Assembly (NCBI RefSeq): GCF_900659615.1
Contig: NZ_CAACUY010000017.1
Span: 1-64,000 of the forward strand
Direction: 5' to 3'
Length of the DNA: 64,000 nucleotides
Origin: Actinomadura fibrosa
GTDB taxonomy: Bacteria; Actinomycetota; Actinomycetes; Streptosporangiales; Streptosporangiaceae
Shown: piece after piece, positions 9,347 to 18,992 of the stretch
Numbering within the stretch: the stretch's first letter is position 1
How the letters are laid out: each line of letters starts with the position of its first letter
The notes under the pieces: model-generated
The model's database searches: none
What the model saw: only the letters and a program-made list of their open reading frames with translations
Told to the model about the DNA's origin: nothing
Translations under genes and position numbers: made by a program

Positions 9347-9456
9347 GCCGATGTTCCCCCGGGTCCGTCGCGGGTGATGCCGTCGTCGACTCGTCCAGAA
9401 GCGACCATACGAGACGGCGGTGGGATCTGCCGCATCGCTGCGCTGAACCGAGTATC

Positions 9457-9470
9457 AGAGAGCGCTCTCA
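9457..9470. promoter_or_regulatory. LacI-type operator, copy 1
   Basis: GAGAGCGCTCTC, a perfect 12-bp palindrome (9458-9469) centred on the CG typical of LacI/GalR half-site joints. It is about 110 bp upstream of the repressor start. Confidence 0.75.
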
Positions 9471-9585
9471 CAGAGAGCTCATCTACCTGGTATGAGCGTT
9501 GGAAAAACGATCCTTCAAGAGACTCGGTGAAGGGGCGGAAAAGGTATAACGCCTGCTCCGAGGTGCTTCCTGCTTCTGCTGCTGC

Positions 9586-9601
9586 GAGAGAGCGCTCTCT
9601 C
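9586..9601. promoter_or_regulatory. LacI-type operator, copy 2
   Basis: GAGAGAGCGCTCTCTC, a perfect 16-bp palindrome sharing the 12-bp core of copy 1, 97 bp before the glucanase start codon. Confidence 0.78.
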
Positions 9602-9697
9602 AACCTTGACGGGTCTGGGTGGACGGGTGACATTGGCTCCAACCAGAGGGCAGGCACCCCGCGCCTGCTCCACCCAACTCTGGGAGGTCCCCCCGCC

Positions 9698-11089
9698 ATG
9701 ACCTCATCGAGACGTCCGCGACTCTGGCGTAGATGCGTGCTCGCCGTGGCCACCGCCGTGCTCCCGGCGGCGGTCGCGGCCGCCGCGCTGTCACCGGGAG
9801 CCGGCGCGTCCGTCCCACCGCCTCCGGACGGCTGGAGCCTGGTCTGGAGCGACGACTTCAACGGCTCGGCCGGTGCGCTCCCCTCGTCCGCGAACTGGAT
9901 CATCGACACCGGCCACGCCTATCCGGGCGGTCCCGGCAACTGGGGCACCGGGGAGATCCAGCGGTACACCGCCGACCCCGCCAACGTCAGCCTGGACGGC
10001 GCCGGCAACCTGCGGATCACTCCGCTCAGGTCCTCCTCGGGAGAATGGACGTCGGCCCGCATCGAGACCCAGCGCACCGACTTCAAGCCCGCCGACGGCC
10101 GCGTCCTGCGCATCGAGGGACGCATCCAGATGCCCAACGTCACCGGCAACCAGGCCCTCGGCTACTGGCCGGCGTTCTGGGCGCTCGGCTCCCCGTACCG
10201 GGGCAACTACCAGAACTGGCCGGCGATCGGCGAGTTCGACATCATGGAGAACGTCAACGGGATCAACTCGGTCTGGGGCGTCCTGCACTGCGGCACCAAT
10301 CCCGGTGGGGCGTGCAACGAGACCAGCGGTCTCGGCGCCAGCCGCGCGTGCCCCGGATCGTCCTGCCAGTCGGCGATGCACACCTACCGCTTCGAGTGGG
10401 ACCGCAGCGTCAGCCCCAACCAGCTGCGCTGGTACGTGGACGGCCAGCAGTTCCACAGCATCGCCCAGAACCAGCTCGACGCCACCACGTGGGCGAACAT
10501 GACCGGGCACAACGGCTACTTCCTGCTGCTCAACCTCGCCATGGGCGGCGCGTTCCCCAACGGTGTCGCCGGGCAGGGCACGCCCACCGCGGACACCGTC
10601 CCGGGACGGCCCCTGGTCGTCGACTACGTCGCGGTCTGGCAGAGCGGCGGTTCCAGCACGCCGCCGCCGAGCGGCTCCGTCGATGCCCGCTCGACCATCC
10701 AGGCGGAGAGCCGCCAGGCCGAGTCGGGCACGCAGCTTGAGACCACGACCGATTCCGGAGGCGGCCAGGACGTCGGCTACATCGGCAACGGCGACTGGCT
10801 GCGCTACGACGGCATCGACTTCGGCGGCACCCCGGCGACGCAGTTCAAGGCCAGGGTCGCCTCGGGCGCGGCGTCCGGGATCAGCGGCCTGGTGCAGGTC
10901 CGGCTGGACAGCCCGACGGGCCAGGTCCTGGGCAGCATGTCGGTCGGCAACACCGGCGGCTGGCAGAGCTGGCAGACGGTGCCCGCGAACATCTCGGGCG
11001 TGACCGGCACCCATACCGTCTACATCACCTTCAGCAGCGGCCAGCCGGCCGACTTCGTCAACCTCAACTGGTTCACCTTCTCCAGCTGA
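9698..11089 (+). CDS. Secreted GH16 endo-beta-1,3-glucanase with CBM6
   Basis: A 463-residue exported enzyme. Residues 1-~36 are a signal peptide (Arg-rich start, then a long Ala/Val/Leu segment). Residues ~45-320 are a glycoside hydrolase family 16 domain with the catalytic motif EFDIME (nucleophile Glu179, Asp181, acid/base Glu184). A short Ser/Pro linker leads to a C-terminal family 6 carbohydrate-binding module (IQAESRQAESG, DVGYIGNGDWLRY, VNLNWFTF). The EFDIME motif and family point to laminarin or related beta-1,3-glucans as substrate, perhaps fungal cell wall. The ATG has GGGAGG upstream. Two LacI operators upstream suggest induction by glucan fragments. Confidence 0.95.
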   Translation: MTSSRRPRLWRRCVLAVATAVLPAAVAAAALSPGAGASVPPPPDGWSLVWSDDFNGSAGALPSSANWIIDTGHAYPGGPGNWGTGEIQRYTADPANVSLDGAGNLRITPLRSSSGEWTSARIETQRTDFKPADGRVLRIEGRIQMPNVTGNQALGYWPAFWALGSPYRGNYQNWPAIGEFDIMENVNGINSVWGVLHCGTNPGGACNETSGLGASRACPGSSCQSAMHTYRFEWDRSVSPNQLRWYVDGQQFHSIAQNQLDATTWANMTGHNGYFLLLNLAMGGAFPNGVAGQGTPTADTVPGRPLVVDYVAVWQSGGSSTPPPSGSVDARSTIQAESRQAESGTQLETTTDSGGGQDVGYIGNGDWLRYDGIDFGGTPATQFKARVASGAASGISGLVQVRLDSPTGQVLGSMSVGNTGGWQSWQTVPANISGVTGTHTVYITFSSGQPADFVNLNWFTFSS

Positions 11090-11106
11090 GGACCACCAGC
11101 GACCGC

Positions 11107-11130
11107 CGTCGAGCCGCCGGGGGCTCGACG
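11107..11130. terminator. Bidirectional terminator hairpin
   Basis: A perfect 9-bp stem (CGTCGAGCC and complement) with a 6-nt loop, between the convergent glucanase and amidase genes. Confidence 0.75.
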
Positions 11131-11229
11131 ACGCTCCATGGCCCCAGCCGAGCAGCGGTCGTCGCGCCGACACCGCCGCCTTCGTCCGTGACGGACACGA
11201 CCGCGACCGGGGCGCACGCGCCCGTTGGC

Positions 11230-12834
<1,605 letters not shown>

Positions 12835-12991
12835 GCTCCGGGACGCTATAGACGCGGCGGGCGCATTTCGCTACGGCAGCCCCCTCGGCCACAGTGGCAC
12901 TAGCATCCCCGCGAAACCGGGGGACAGCCGGAGTGCACCCACGCGCGGTCAGCCGGCACCCGATCCGATCGCGGACGACCGCCCATGTCGA

Positions 12992-13690
12992 TCAGCGAGA
13001 TGACCCCTGCGGGACGTCTGCCGCTCCAGCCGGTACTGGGGTGGAAGCGCGGTAGGCGGCGGTGAAGACGCGGGCAGCGGTGTCGGCATAGTGGTCGAGT
13101 TCGGCTGGCGTGAAATGGACGTCCTCACCGCAGAGCATGACCTTGTTCACCGGGATCGAGACGACGAGCCAGGTGAAATGGCTGGCCGCGAGGACGGGTT
13201 CGTCGATCCGGAGCAGTCCTCGCTCGGTCAGCTGCTCGAAGGATGATGCCAGCGCGGCGTGCACGCGCTCGGGTCCGGCCTCGAAGTAGGCGCGGCCGAG
13301 CTGGGGAAAGCGGCCGGCTTCGGCGATGACCAGGCGGCGCACACGCAGCTGTGAGGGTCGCGTGATGGCGTGGACGAACCTGCGCGCGACCGCCCTCAGC
13401 GTGCTTTCGACGTCATCGGTCACCGCCAGCTCCCCGATGGCGTCCCTGAAGAGCTCGTCGATGCCGCCCAGGCGGTCGAGGACGATCTGCTCGAACAGGT
13501 TCTCCTTGCGCCCGAAGTGCTTGTAGATCGTCTGCTTCGACGCTCCGGCCGCGGAAGCGATCTCGTCGGTCTTCGCGCCGACGTAGCCGTCGCGCAGGAA
13601 CACCTCCATCGCCGCGTCCATGATCCGGCGCCGTGTCCGCGCGGCGAGACCCTCCCCGGCGCCCGGCTGCGGAGCTTCGGCCTTCGGCAT
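12992..13690 (-). CDS. TetR-family regulator
   Basis: A 232-residue TetR protein. The helix-turn-helix is at residues ~20-65 (RRIMDAAMEVFLRDGYVGAKTDEI, AGASKQTIYKHFGRKENLF), followed by a ligand-binding domain with the C-terminal fold seen in AcrR-like regulators. The ATG at 13690 is chosen because AGGAG lies 8 nt upstream; the frame stays open further but no better site exists. It is divergent from a RibD/DHFR-like reductase, and tandem palindromic repeats lie between, so it most likely represses both. Confidence 0.9.
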   Translation of the reverse strand: MPKAEAPQPGAGEGLAARTRRRIMDAAMEVFLRDGYVGAKTDEIASAAGASKQTIYKHFGRKENLFEQIVLDRLGGIDELFRDAIGELAVTDDVESTLRAVARRFVHAITRPSQLRVRRLVIAEAGRFPQLGRAYFEAGPERVHAALASSFEQLTERGLLRIDEPVLAASHFTWLVVSIPVNKVMLCGEDVHFTPAELDHYADTAARVFTAAYRASTPVPAGAADVPQGSSR

Positions 13691-13740
13691 CGTCGCTTCT
13701 CCTGTTTCCGCCTCGACGATCGTTGACATCCCTCGAGAGT

Positions 13741-13786
13741 GTACCGTACGGTACGGTACCCAGGAACAGTACAGTACGGTACGGTT
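13741..13786. promoter_or_regulatory. Tandem TetR operator
   Basis: GTACGGTACGGT occurs twice, starting at 13746 and 13774 (28 bp apart). The first copy lies within the perfect palindrome GTACCGTACGGTAC (13741-13754). It sits in the 123-bp gap between the divergent TetR and reductase genes. Confidence 0.8.
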
Positions 13787-13813
13787 CATCCCCCCGACAT
13801 CAGGGAGCATCTG

Positions 13814-14350
13814 ATGCGCAAGATCATCGCTAGCCTGTTCGTCTCGCTGGACGGTGTGGCGGAGGCCCCCGAGACCTGGCACTCCCCGTACTTCAACGAC
13901 GAGATGGGCGACGCCGTCGGCGGGGCCATGGCCGGCTGCGACGCGATGCTGCTGGGCCGCGTCCAGTACGAGCAGTTCGCCGCGTACTGGCCCACCAGCG
14001 AGGACGAGTTCGCCGGCTTCATGAACGACCAGAAGAAGTACGTGGTCACCACCACGCTGACCGAGGCCGCCTGGAACAACACCGAGATCATCGGCAGTGA
14101 CGTGCCCGGCGGCCTCCGCGCGCTCAAGGCGTCCGAGGGCAAGGACATCGCCGTCACCGGCAGCCTCACCCTCGTGAGGTCACTGCTGGAGACGGGGCTG
14201 CTGGACCGGCTCCAGCTGTTCGTCCACCCCATCATCGTCGGCAAGGGCGCACGCTGGTTCGACGGCCTCGACACCATCAAGCTGGAGCTGGCCGCGTCCG
14301 AGACCTTCACGACCGGCGTGGTCAACCAGATCTACGTCCCGGCCGGCTGA
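13814..14350 (+). CDS. RibD C-terminal/dihydrofolate reductase-like protein
   Basis: A 178-residue stand-alone reductase domain. The pattern is the usual one of this family: MRKIIASLFVSLDGVAE at the start, LLGRVQYEQFAAYW in the middle, then IAVTGSLTLVRSLLETGLLDRLQLFVHPIIVGKGARWF. The fold binds NADPH, but the substrates of most stand-alone members are unknown. AGGGAG precedes the ATG by about 6 nt. It is divergent from a TetR regulator and probably under its control; such pairs are common in actinomycetes. Confidence 0.88.
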   Translation: MRKIIASLFVSLDGVAEAPETWHSPYFNDEMGDAVGGAMAGCDAMLLGRVQYEQFAAYWPTSEDEFAGFMNDQKKYVVTTTLTEAAWNNTEIIGSDVPGGLRALKASEGKDIAVTGSLTLVRSLLETGLLDRLQLFVHPIIVGKGARWFDGLDTIKLELAASETFTTGVVNQIYVPAG

Positions 14351-14355
14351 CACGA

Positions 14356-14372
14356 ACCGCCCACGGGGCGGT
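14356..14372. terminator. Bidirectional terminator hairpin
   Basis: ACCGCCC-ACG-GGGCGGT, a perfect 7-bp stem with a 3-nt loop, between the reductase gene and the end of the response-regulator remnant. Confidence 0.65.
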
Positions 14373-14786
14373 CAGAGCCGGCCGGCGTCGCGGGAGATGC
14401 GGATGGCGTCGATGCGGTTGCGGGCGCCGACCTCGCCTATCGCGCTGGACAGGTAGTCGCGCACGGTGGCCTGCGACAGCGACAGCTCGGCGGCGATCTG
14501 GGTCACCGGGACGCCGGTCGCGGCGACGCGCAGGACCTCGGTCTCGCGGGCGGTGAGGGGGCTGCTGCCGGTTTCGAGGGCGGCGGCGACGAGGTCGGGG
14601 TCGATGACGCGTTCGCCGCGGGCGATGCGGCGGATGCCGTCGGTGAGGGTCTCGGCGGGGGCGTCCTTGACGATGAAGCCCCGGACGTGGACCTTCAGCG
14701 CCCGCAGGAGGTTGCCGGGCTGGCTGAGGCCGGTCAGCACGAGGGTGCGGCAGCCCGGCAGCCTCTGGCCGACAGGCGGGTCTGGA
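14372..14786 (-). pseudogene. Truncated NarL-type response regulator (C-terminal part)
   Basis: Only the end of the receiver domain (CRTLVLTGLSQPGNLLRAL, RGFIVKDAPAETL) and a LuxR-type output domain (LTARETEVLRVAATGVPVTQI, SQATVRDYLSSAIGEVGA) remain, about 133 residues against ~200 usual. The receiver half with the phosphoacceptor aspartate is missing. Upstream the sequence runs straight into a truncated sensor kinase in another frame, so one deletion appears to have removed the kinase ATPase domain and the start of this gene. Confidence 0.82.
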
Positions 14787-15609
14787 CGCCCGCGGCGCCG
14801 AGCAGGGCGGTCGCCCCGTCGATCTCGGTGCTCAGCGACACGGCGTGCTCGTCGCGGGTGACGGCGCGGGTGCCGCGCAGCGCCTCCCGGGCCACCTCGG
14901 TCAGGCTCTCGATCTCGGCGCGGACGGCGGCGGGGTCCTTGGCGAGCAGCCGCAGCGCCAGATCGCCCTCGAGGGAGATCGCCGGCAGGCTCTGGCCGAG
15001 CAGGTCGTGCAGGTCGCGGGAGAGCCGCACGCGCTCCTGCCCGACGGCGCTGGCGGCCAGCTCGGTCCTCGTGGCGTACAGCTCGTTGACCAGCCGTACC
15101 AGCCGCGTCCCGCCGATCAGCACGCCCGCGTACAGGACGGGCATGGCGATGTTGTAGACGCCGATGGCGATGACGAGCGTGGTCGTGGATCCGGCCACGG
15201 ACAGCGCGCCCAGCACGCCGACCAGCTCGCTGATGAGCAGTTGCGCGCCTGCCAGGTCCCACCTGGCCCAGCCGTGCGGCAACATCGCCGAGGCGATGAC
15301 GAACATGCCCAGCGCCTCCCAGTCCTGCCCCAACCACGGCAGCGGGGCATCGGCCAGAAGGACGAGCGCGGTGAGGGTCCAAGGCCATCCCGCGGGACGC
15401 TCTCCGCGGGCGGCATGCAGCCTGTGCCGCAGTTGCAGGGCCCCGACGGCGGCCGCCATCGGAACGGTGAGGAGTGGGCTGTGCCGTGTGCCCTCGCTCA
15501 GACCGACGGTCGTGTAGAACGGCGCCTGGGCGGTCCACAGCACGATGAGCGCGACGAGGGGCCAGTGGTGGCGCCGCATCACCCACGCCAGCGGGATCAT
15601 CGGGCTCAC
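14774..15609 (-). pseudogene. Truncated sensor histidine kinase (no ATPase domain)
   Basis: The GTG at 15609 starts an N-terminal sensor region with several membrane segments (WPLVALIVLWTAQAPFY, LTALVLLADAPLPWL, TLVIAIGVYNIAMPVLYAGV) and a HisKA_3 dimerisation domain with the phospho-accepting histidine (RDLHDLLGQSL). The coding sequence breaks after GVQTRL, just before the HATPase domain, and continues out of frame into the response regulator remnant. It cannot make an active kinase. Its start overlaps the stop of the upstream kinase remnant (GTGA), showing the original operon order. Confidence 0.82.
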
Positions 15610-16324
15610 GCGGCCACCTCGATCGTCTCGGACGAGTCGTCGGTGCGCAGTCAAGCTGGACCCGGCCGCCGCGGAAGCAGACCGTGATCACGCACGCGCG
15701 GGCCGTGCGGTCGCGCAGCAGAGAGGGTGGCCCTGGCGTCCTCGGACAGCCTGGTCATCTCAGCCGCGAGACGGTCTCGGTCCCCCCGCGCGAGCAGGTC
15801 GCGGCTCCGCTCTCCCCGTGCTGCGATCTCCGCCAGCGCGGCACCGAGCGTGGCGCGCAGGTCGTCGTCGATCCGGCGGCGCTCCTGCGCGACCGCCTGC
15901 TGCGCCAGTGCCTCGCGGGCCGCTTGCAGGCGGGCGAGCGCCGCCGCCAGCCAGACCAGCAGGAGCAAGGCCGTACTGGCGCACACCAGGCCCGGCCGGC
16001 GGTCGGTCGCCGCGTCCCACGGGCCGCGTGCCACAGGTGACGCAGGTGAAGCGGCAGATACGCCGCGGTCGCGGCCAGGCTCCACAGCGCGGCCCGGGTG
16101 CCGCCCGGATAGCCGAAGGCGAGGGCCACCTGCACCGTGGGGAACAACGCGCTGCAGGTGACCGCGCCGCCCGGCGCCAGCCGGACGACGCGGTCGAGGT
16201 TCCAGCGCTGCCCAGCCCCGTCCACCACCCGGCCTCCCGTCGCGGACGACCAGGGTAGAGGCTGCGGCGGTCCGGCGACGTCCGCCGGCGGCCACAGCCG
16301 GGCCGGCACGAGCAGCGAGTTCAT
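15606..16324 (-). pseudogene. Decayed sensor kinase, first gene of a former two-kinase operon
   Basis: Kinase-like fragments lie in three frames. The N-terminal part (MNSLLVPARLWPPADVAG to LHLRHLWHAARG) ends near 16015, where the frame changes to a segment with a membrane helix (STALLLLVWLAAALA) and a degenerate H-box (ERRRIDDDLRATLGAAL) lacking the usual histidine. After LSAARP the ATPase domain is missing and a tail fragment (CVITVCFRGGRVQLD, then DDSSETIEVAA in another frame) leads to the stop. This means at least two frameshifts plus an internal deletion. The start overlaps the stop of the reductase gene upstream. Confidence 0.75.
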
Positions 16325-16926
16325 CAGGCGACGGACGCCTCGTACCGCAGCACGGCACTGTCGGAGCCGTCGAGCCTGGGGACCTCCGCGAGGCTCAACC
16401 GGCCCGACGCGCCGGTGAAGATGGGCGTGCCCGTGCCCAGCGCCGCCGGGCCTACGACCAGGTGCAGCTCGTCAACCAGGCCTGCCTGAAGGAGCGCGTT
16501 CCACGTGATCCGGCTGCCGAAGGTCACAAGGTCGCCTTCAGCCTGCTGCTTGAGCTCCTTGACCCGGGACTCCGCGTCCTCGCGTCCGATGACCGTGGTC
16601 TGCTCCGACCAAGGCGCGATGTCGTCGCCGGTGAGCGAATCGGAGATCACGTTCACCTTGATCCGCCCGTAGATCGCGCCGAACTCCCGGTTCGCCGCCG
16701 AGGCCTCGGGGTTGTCGGCCTGGGCGGGCCAGAACCCCATGAACGTCCGGTACGAGTTCGCGCCGAGCAGGAGGGTCTCGGCCGCCCGCAGACGCTCCAG
16801 GTTGTACGCGTCGAACGCGGCGTCCATCTCCAGCACGAGCGGGTTGCCGTCGCTGTCGGCGTAGTAGCCGTCGACGGACATGATGTTGCAGACGACCAGC
16901 TTGCCCATGGGGTGCCGTCGAGCCAT
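16324..16926 (-). CDS. RibD C-terminal/DHFR-like reductase
   Basis: About 200 residues with MGKLVVCNIMSVDGYYAD at the start, LLGANSYRTFMGFWP in the middle and GSRITWNALLQAGLVDELHLVV near the end, the stand-alone RibD_C pattern. Two starts are possible, ATG 16926 or ATG 16908 (MGKL...); neither has a strong SD, and the shorter form matches the family N-terminus better. The stop overlaps the start of the decayed sensor kinase (ATGA), so the two were probably one transcript. It is intact although the downstream genes are broken. Confidence 0.85.
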   Translation of the reverse strand: MARRHPMGKLVVCNIMSVDGYYADSDGNPLVLEMDAAFDAYNLERLRAAETLLLGANSYRTFMGFWPAQADNPEASAANREFGAIYGRIKVNVISDSLTGDDIAPWSEQTTVIGREDAESRVKELKQQAEGDLVTFGSRITWNALLQAGLVDELHLVVGPAALGTGTPIFTGASGRLSLAEVPRLDGSDSAVLRYEASVA

Positions 16927-17120
16927 CAATTGAGGGGGCGGCTGACACGAAGCGGTGTTCTGCCGGTCCGAGGTGCAGGTGGGCGGCCTGCGGGCGGTGC
17001 GCGCAGCCTAAACAAGTGTGCACTCACAGGTAAGACGCCGTGGGCCTCAGCCTGCACTCTGGGGGATGCCACATGCCAAGTGGAATCCGTCCGCAGTGAA
17101 TCGGAAGGGACGAGGGGACG

Positions 17121-17501
17121 ATGAAAATGGTGAAGAGGTTGGGCGCGGTCGCGCTGGCGGCCATGCTGGTGACGAGTCAGGCAGCTCCCGCGTCGGCGGA
17201 CGATGACCCTTTCAACCTCGTCAAGAACACGGGAGGAGTCGCCATCGGTGCCCTGGCGTCCTTCAACCTGCCTCACAAGAACGGGACCTACGACGACCTG
17301 ATCCCGTCCGGCCAGTTCTCGGGTTATCGGTTCACCGTGGCGGTCTACATCGGGCCCGGATACTGCCTGAGGGAACGCTATTATATTCGCGGCGAGCTCG
17401 GTCCGGTAAGGATCATCCAAGGACCACGGGAGTGGGCCCTCTACAACGGTCAGAGCTACGAGATCCGGGCACTCCCGCAGGGTGACCCTCTCTGTAGGTG
17501 A
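17121..17501 (+). CDS. Small secreted protein of unknown function
   Basis: A 126-residue protein with a clear signal peptide (MKMVKRLGAVALAAMLVTSQ, cleavage likely after ASA) and a mature part of about 100 residues that has only two cysteines (YCLRERYY and the penultimate residue), which could form a disulphide. The SD GAGGGG is just before the ATG. I do not recognise a family. The charged, Tyr-rich mature chain suggests a small extracellular beta-rich domain, but no function can be assigned. Confidence 0.8.
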   Translation: MKMVKRLGAVALAAMLVTSQAAPASADDDPFNLVKNTGGVAIGALASFNLPHKNGTYDDLIPSGQFSGYRFTVAVYIGPGYCLRERYYIRGELGPVRIIQGPREWALYNGQSYEIRALPQGDPLCR

Positions 17502-17512
17502 CCGGCATCTTC

Positions 17513-17548
17513 GGCCGTCCGACTTCATCGGAAGTGTCGACGGCCTTT
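17513..17548 (+). terminator. Rho-independent terminator
   Basis: A long hairpin: outer stem GGCCGTC/GACGGCC (17513-17519 and 17539-17545), continued inwards with a small bulge and followed by TTTCC. It follows the small secreted protein gene by about 10 bp. Confidence 0.65.
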
Positions 17549-17710
17549 CCGGCTCGCACGGGGGTTCTCGGCGACCATCACGATCAGCCATACTGCTGAC
17601 TCGGCTCCGGCGCTGGCTTTGCCGTGGTCGCCGGCACCAGCGGGATCGAGGCCCATGAGCACCGGACTCGCCCCGCGAAGGCCCTCGTGTGCACTCGGAA
17701 GGATCGGAAC

Positions 17711-18310
17711 GTGGGTAAAGCTGTCTTATACATGTCCATGTCGGTGGACGGGTTCATCGCCGGCCCGAACGTAGCGCCTGGCAACGGGCTCGGTGATGGG
17801 GGACAGCGGCTGCATGCGTGGTTCCTGCCGGACGGCGGCGCCGAGCACAGGACGGGCAGCCGCCTGGCGGGCGCGAACCGCGAAATCGTGGACGAGGCGA
17901 TGGCGACCGGGGCCGTCGTCGTCGGCCGACGGACGTTCGAGCTCGCCGAGGGCTGGGGCGGCGACCACCACGATGGCGTGCCGATCTTCGTTCTGAGCCG
18001 ACATCAACCCGATCTCGAATCGCAATGGCCCGGGGTCACATATGTCAGCGACGTCGCCGCCGCGGTGAACATGGCCAAAGACGCGGCCGGCGACAAGGAC
18101 GTACTCGTTCACGGAGCCCGCACCGCCCGGCTGGCTCTCGCCGCGGGCGTTCTCGACGAGCTGCAGATTCACCTGGTCGCCGTCCTTCTCGGACAGGGTG
18201 AACCGCTCTTCGACACCATGCCACCCGACCATGTGGAGCTTGAACTGCTCCGGGCTGCCGACGCTCCGGGCGTGACGCACCTGCGGTACCGCGTGAGAAC
18301 GGCGGGCTGA
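17711..18310 (+). CDS. RibD C-terminal/DHFR-like reductase (tandem copy 1)
   Basis: A 199-residue reductase-like protein (MGKAVLYMSMSVDGFIAGP, VVVGRRTFELAEGWGGDHHDG, VLVHGARTARLALAAGVLDEL). The GTG start has AAGGA 7 nt upstream. The leucine at 17726-17728 is encoded by TTA, a rare codon in such genomes that may make translation depend on bldA. The next gene, 4 bp downstream, is a diverged paralogue sharing GDHHDGVPIFVL, so the pair arose by tandem duplication and is probably co-transcribed. Confidence 0.88.
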   Translation: MGKAVLYMSMSVDGFIAGPNVAPGNGLGDGGQRLHAWFLPDGGAEHRTGSRLAGANREIVDEAMATGAVVVGRRTFELAEGWGGDHHDGVPIFVLSRHQPDLESQWPGVTYVSDVAAAVNMAKDAAGDKDVLVHGARTARLALAAGVLDELQIHLVAVLLGQGEPLFDTMPPDHVELELLRAADAPGVTHLRYRVRTAG

Positions 18311-18314
18311 AGCG

Positions 18315-18902
18315 ATGGCGATCATCCGTCTGTACATGACGATGTCCCTGGACGGCTACGTCACCGGGCCGCGGGACAGCCCGGAGAACCCGATGGGCGT
18401 CGGCGGGTTCCGTCTCTTCAACTGGCTCGACCGGCGCAATGATCCGGGGCCGAGCGGCCAGGTGTACGCCGAGGCGCTGGCCACCCGCGCCCTCATCTCC
18501 GGCCGCCGTACCTACGAGCACGCCAACGGCTGGCAGGGCGACCACCACGACGGTGTCCCGATCTTCGTCCTGACCCACGACGTTCCGGACGATCCGCCGC
18601 CGGGCAGCGTCCGCTATGTCACCGACGTGCATGAATGCGCCACGCGGGCCCGCGCGGCAGCCGGGGACGGCGACGTGATGGTGCACGGTGCCGGGGCGGC
18701 CCAGGCGCTGCTGCGAGCCGGGCAGCTCGACGAGCTGGAACTGCACGTGGTGCCCGTCCTGCTCGGGCAGGGACGGAAGCTGTTCGACGGCCTGCCCGCG
18801 GAGCACATCGACCTCGAACTGGTCCGCCGGTTGACCACTCCGGAGGCCGAGGATGCCGCGCACCACGTGACACACCTGCGCTACCGCATCCGCCGTCCAT
18901 GA
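18315..18902 (+). CDS. RibD C-terminal/DHFR-like reductase (tandem copy 2)
   Basis: A 195-residue paralogue of the preceding gene (MAIIRLYMTMSLDGYVTGP, LISGRRTYEHANGWQGDHHDG, VMVHGAGAAQALLRAGQLDEL, LLGQGRKLFDGLP). It starts 4 bp after its neighbour's stop, with no separate promoter visible. NADPH binding is expected from the family; the substrate is unknown. Confidence 0.88.
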   Translation: MAIIRLYMTMSLDGYVTGPRDSPENPMGVGGFRLFNWLDRRNDPGPSGQVYAEALATRALISGRRTYEHANGWQGDHHDGVPIFVLTHDVPDDPPPGSVRYVTDVHECATRARAAAGDGDVMVHGAGAAQALLRAGQLDELELHVVPVLLGQGRKLFDGLPAEHIDLELVRRLTTPEAEDAAHHVTHLRYRIRRP

Positions 18903-18992
18903 CTTCCGGTGGTGATCCCGAGGCGAAGCGCGGCCGTACCTGGTGGGAGTCACCGAGTGGGCGCTACCGGTGCCGCTGTGGATCCGCGCATC

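Larger units (their letters stand above)
9347..9697. promoter_or_regulatory. Divergent LacI/glucanase control region
   Basis: 351 bp without a gene. It contains two LacI-type palindromes (9457-9470 and 9586-9601) and a possible -10 element TATAAC at 9545-9550 between them. Site 1 is closer to the repressor gene and site 2 is about 100 bp before the glucanase start, which fits control of both divergent genes. Confidence 0.6.
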
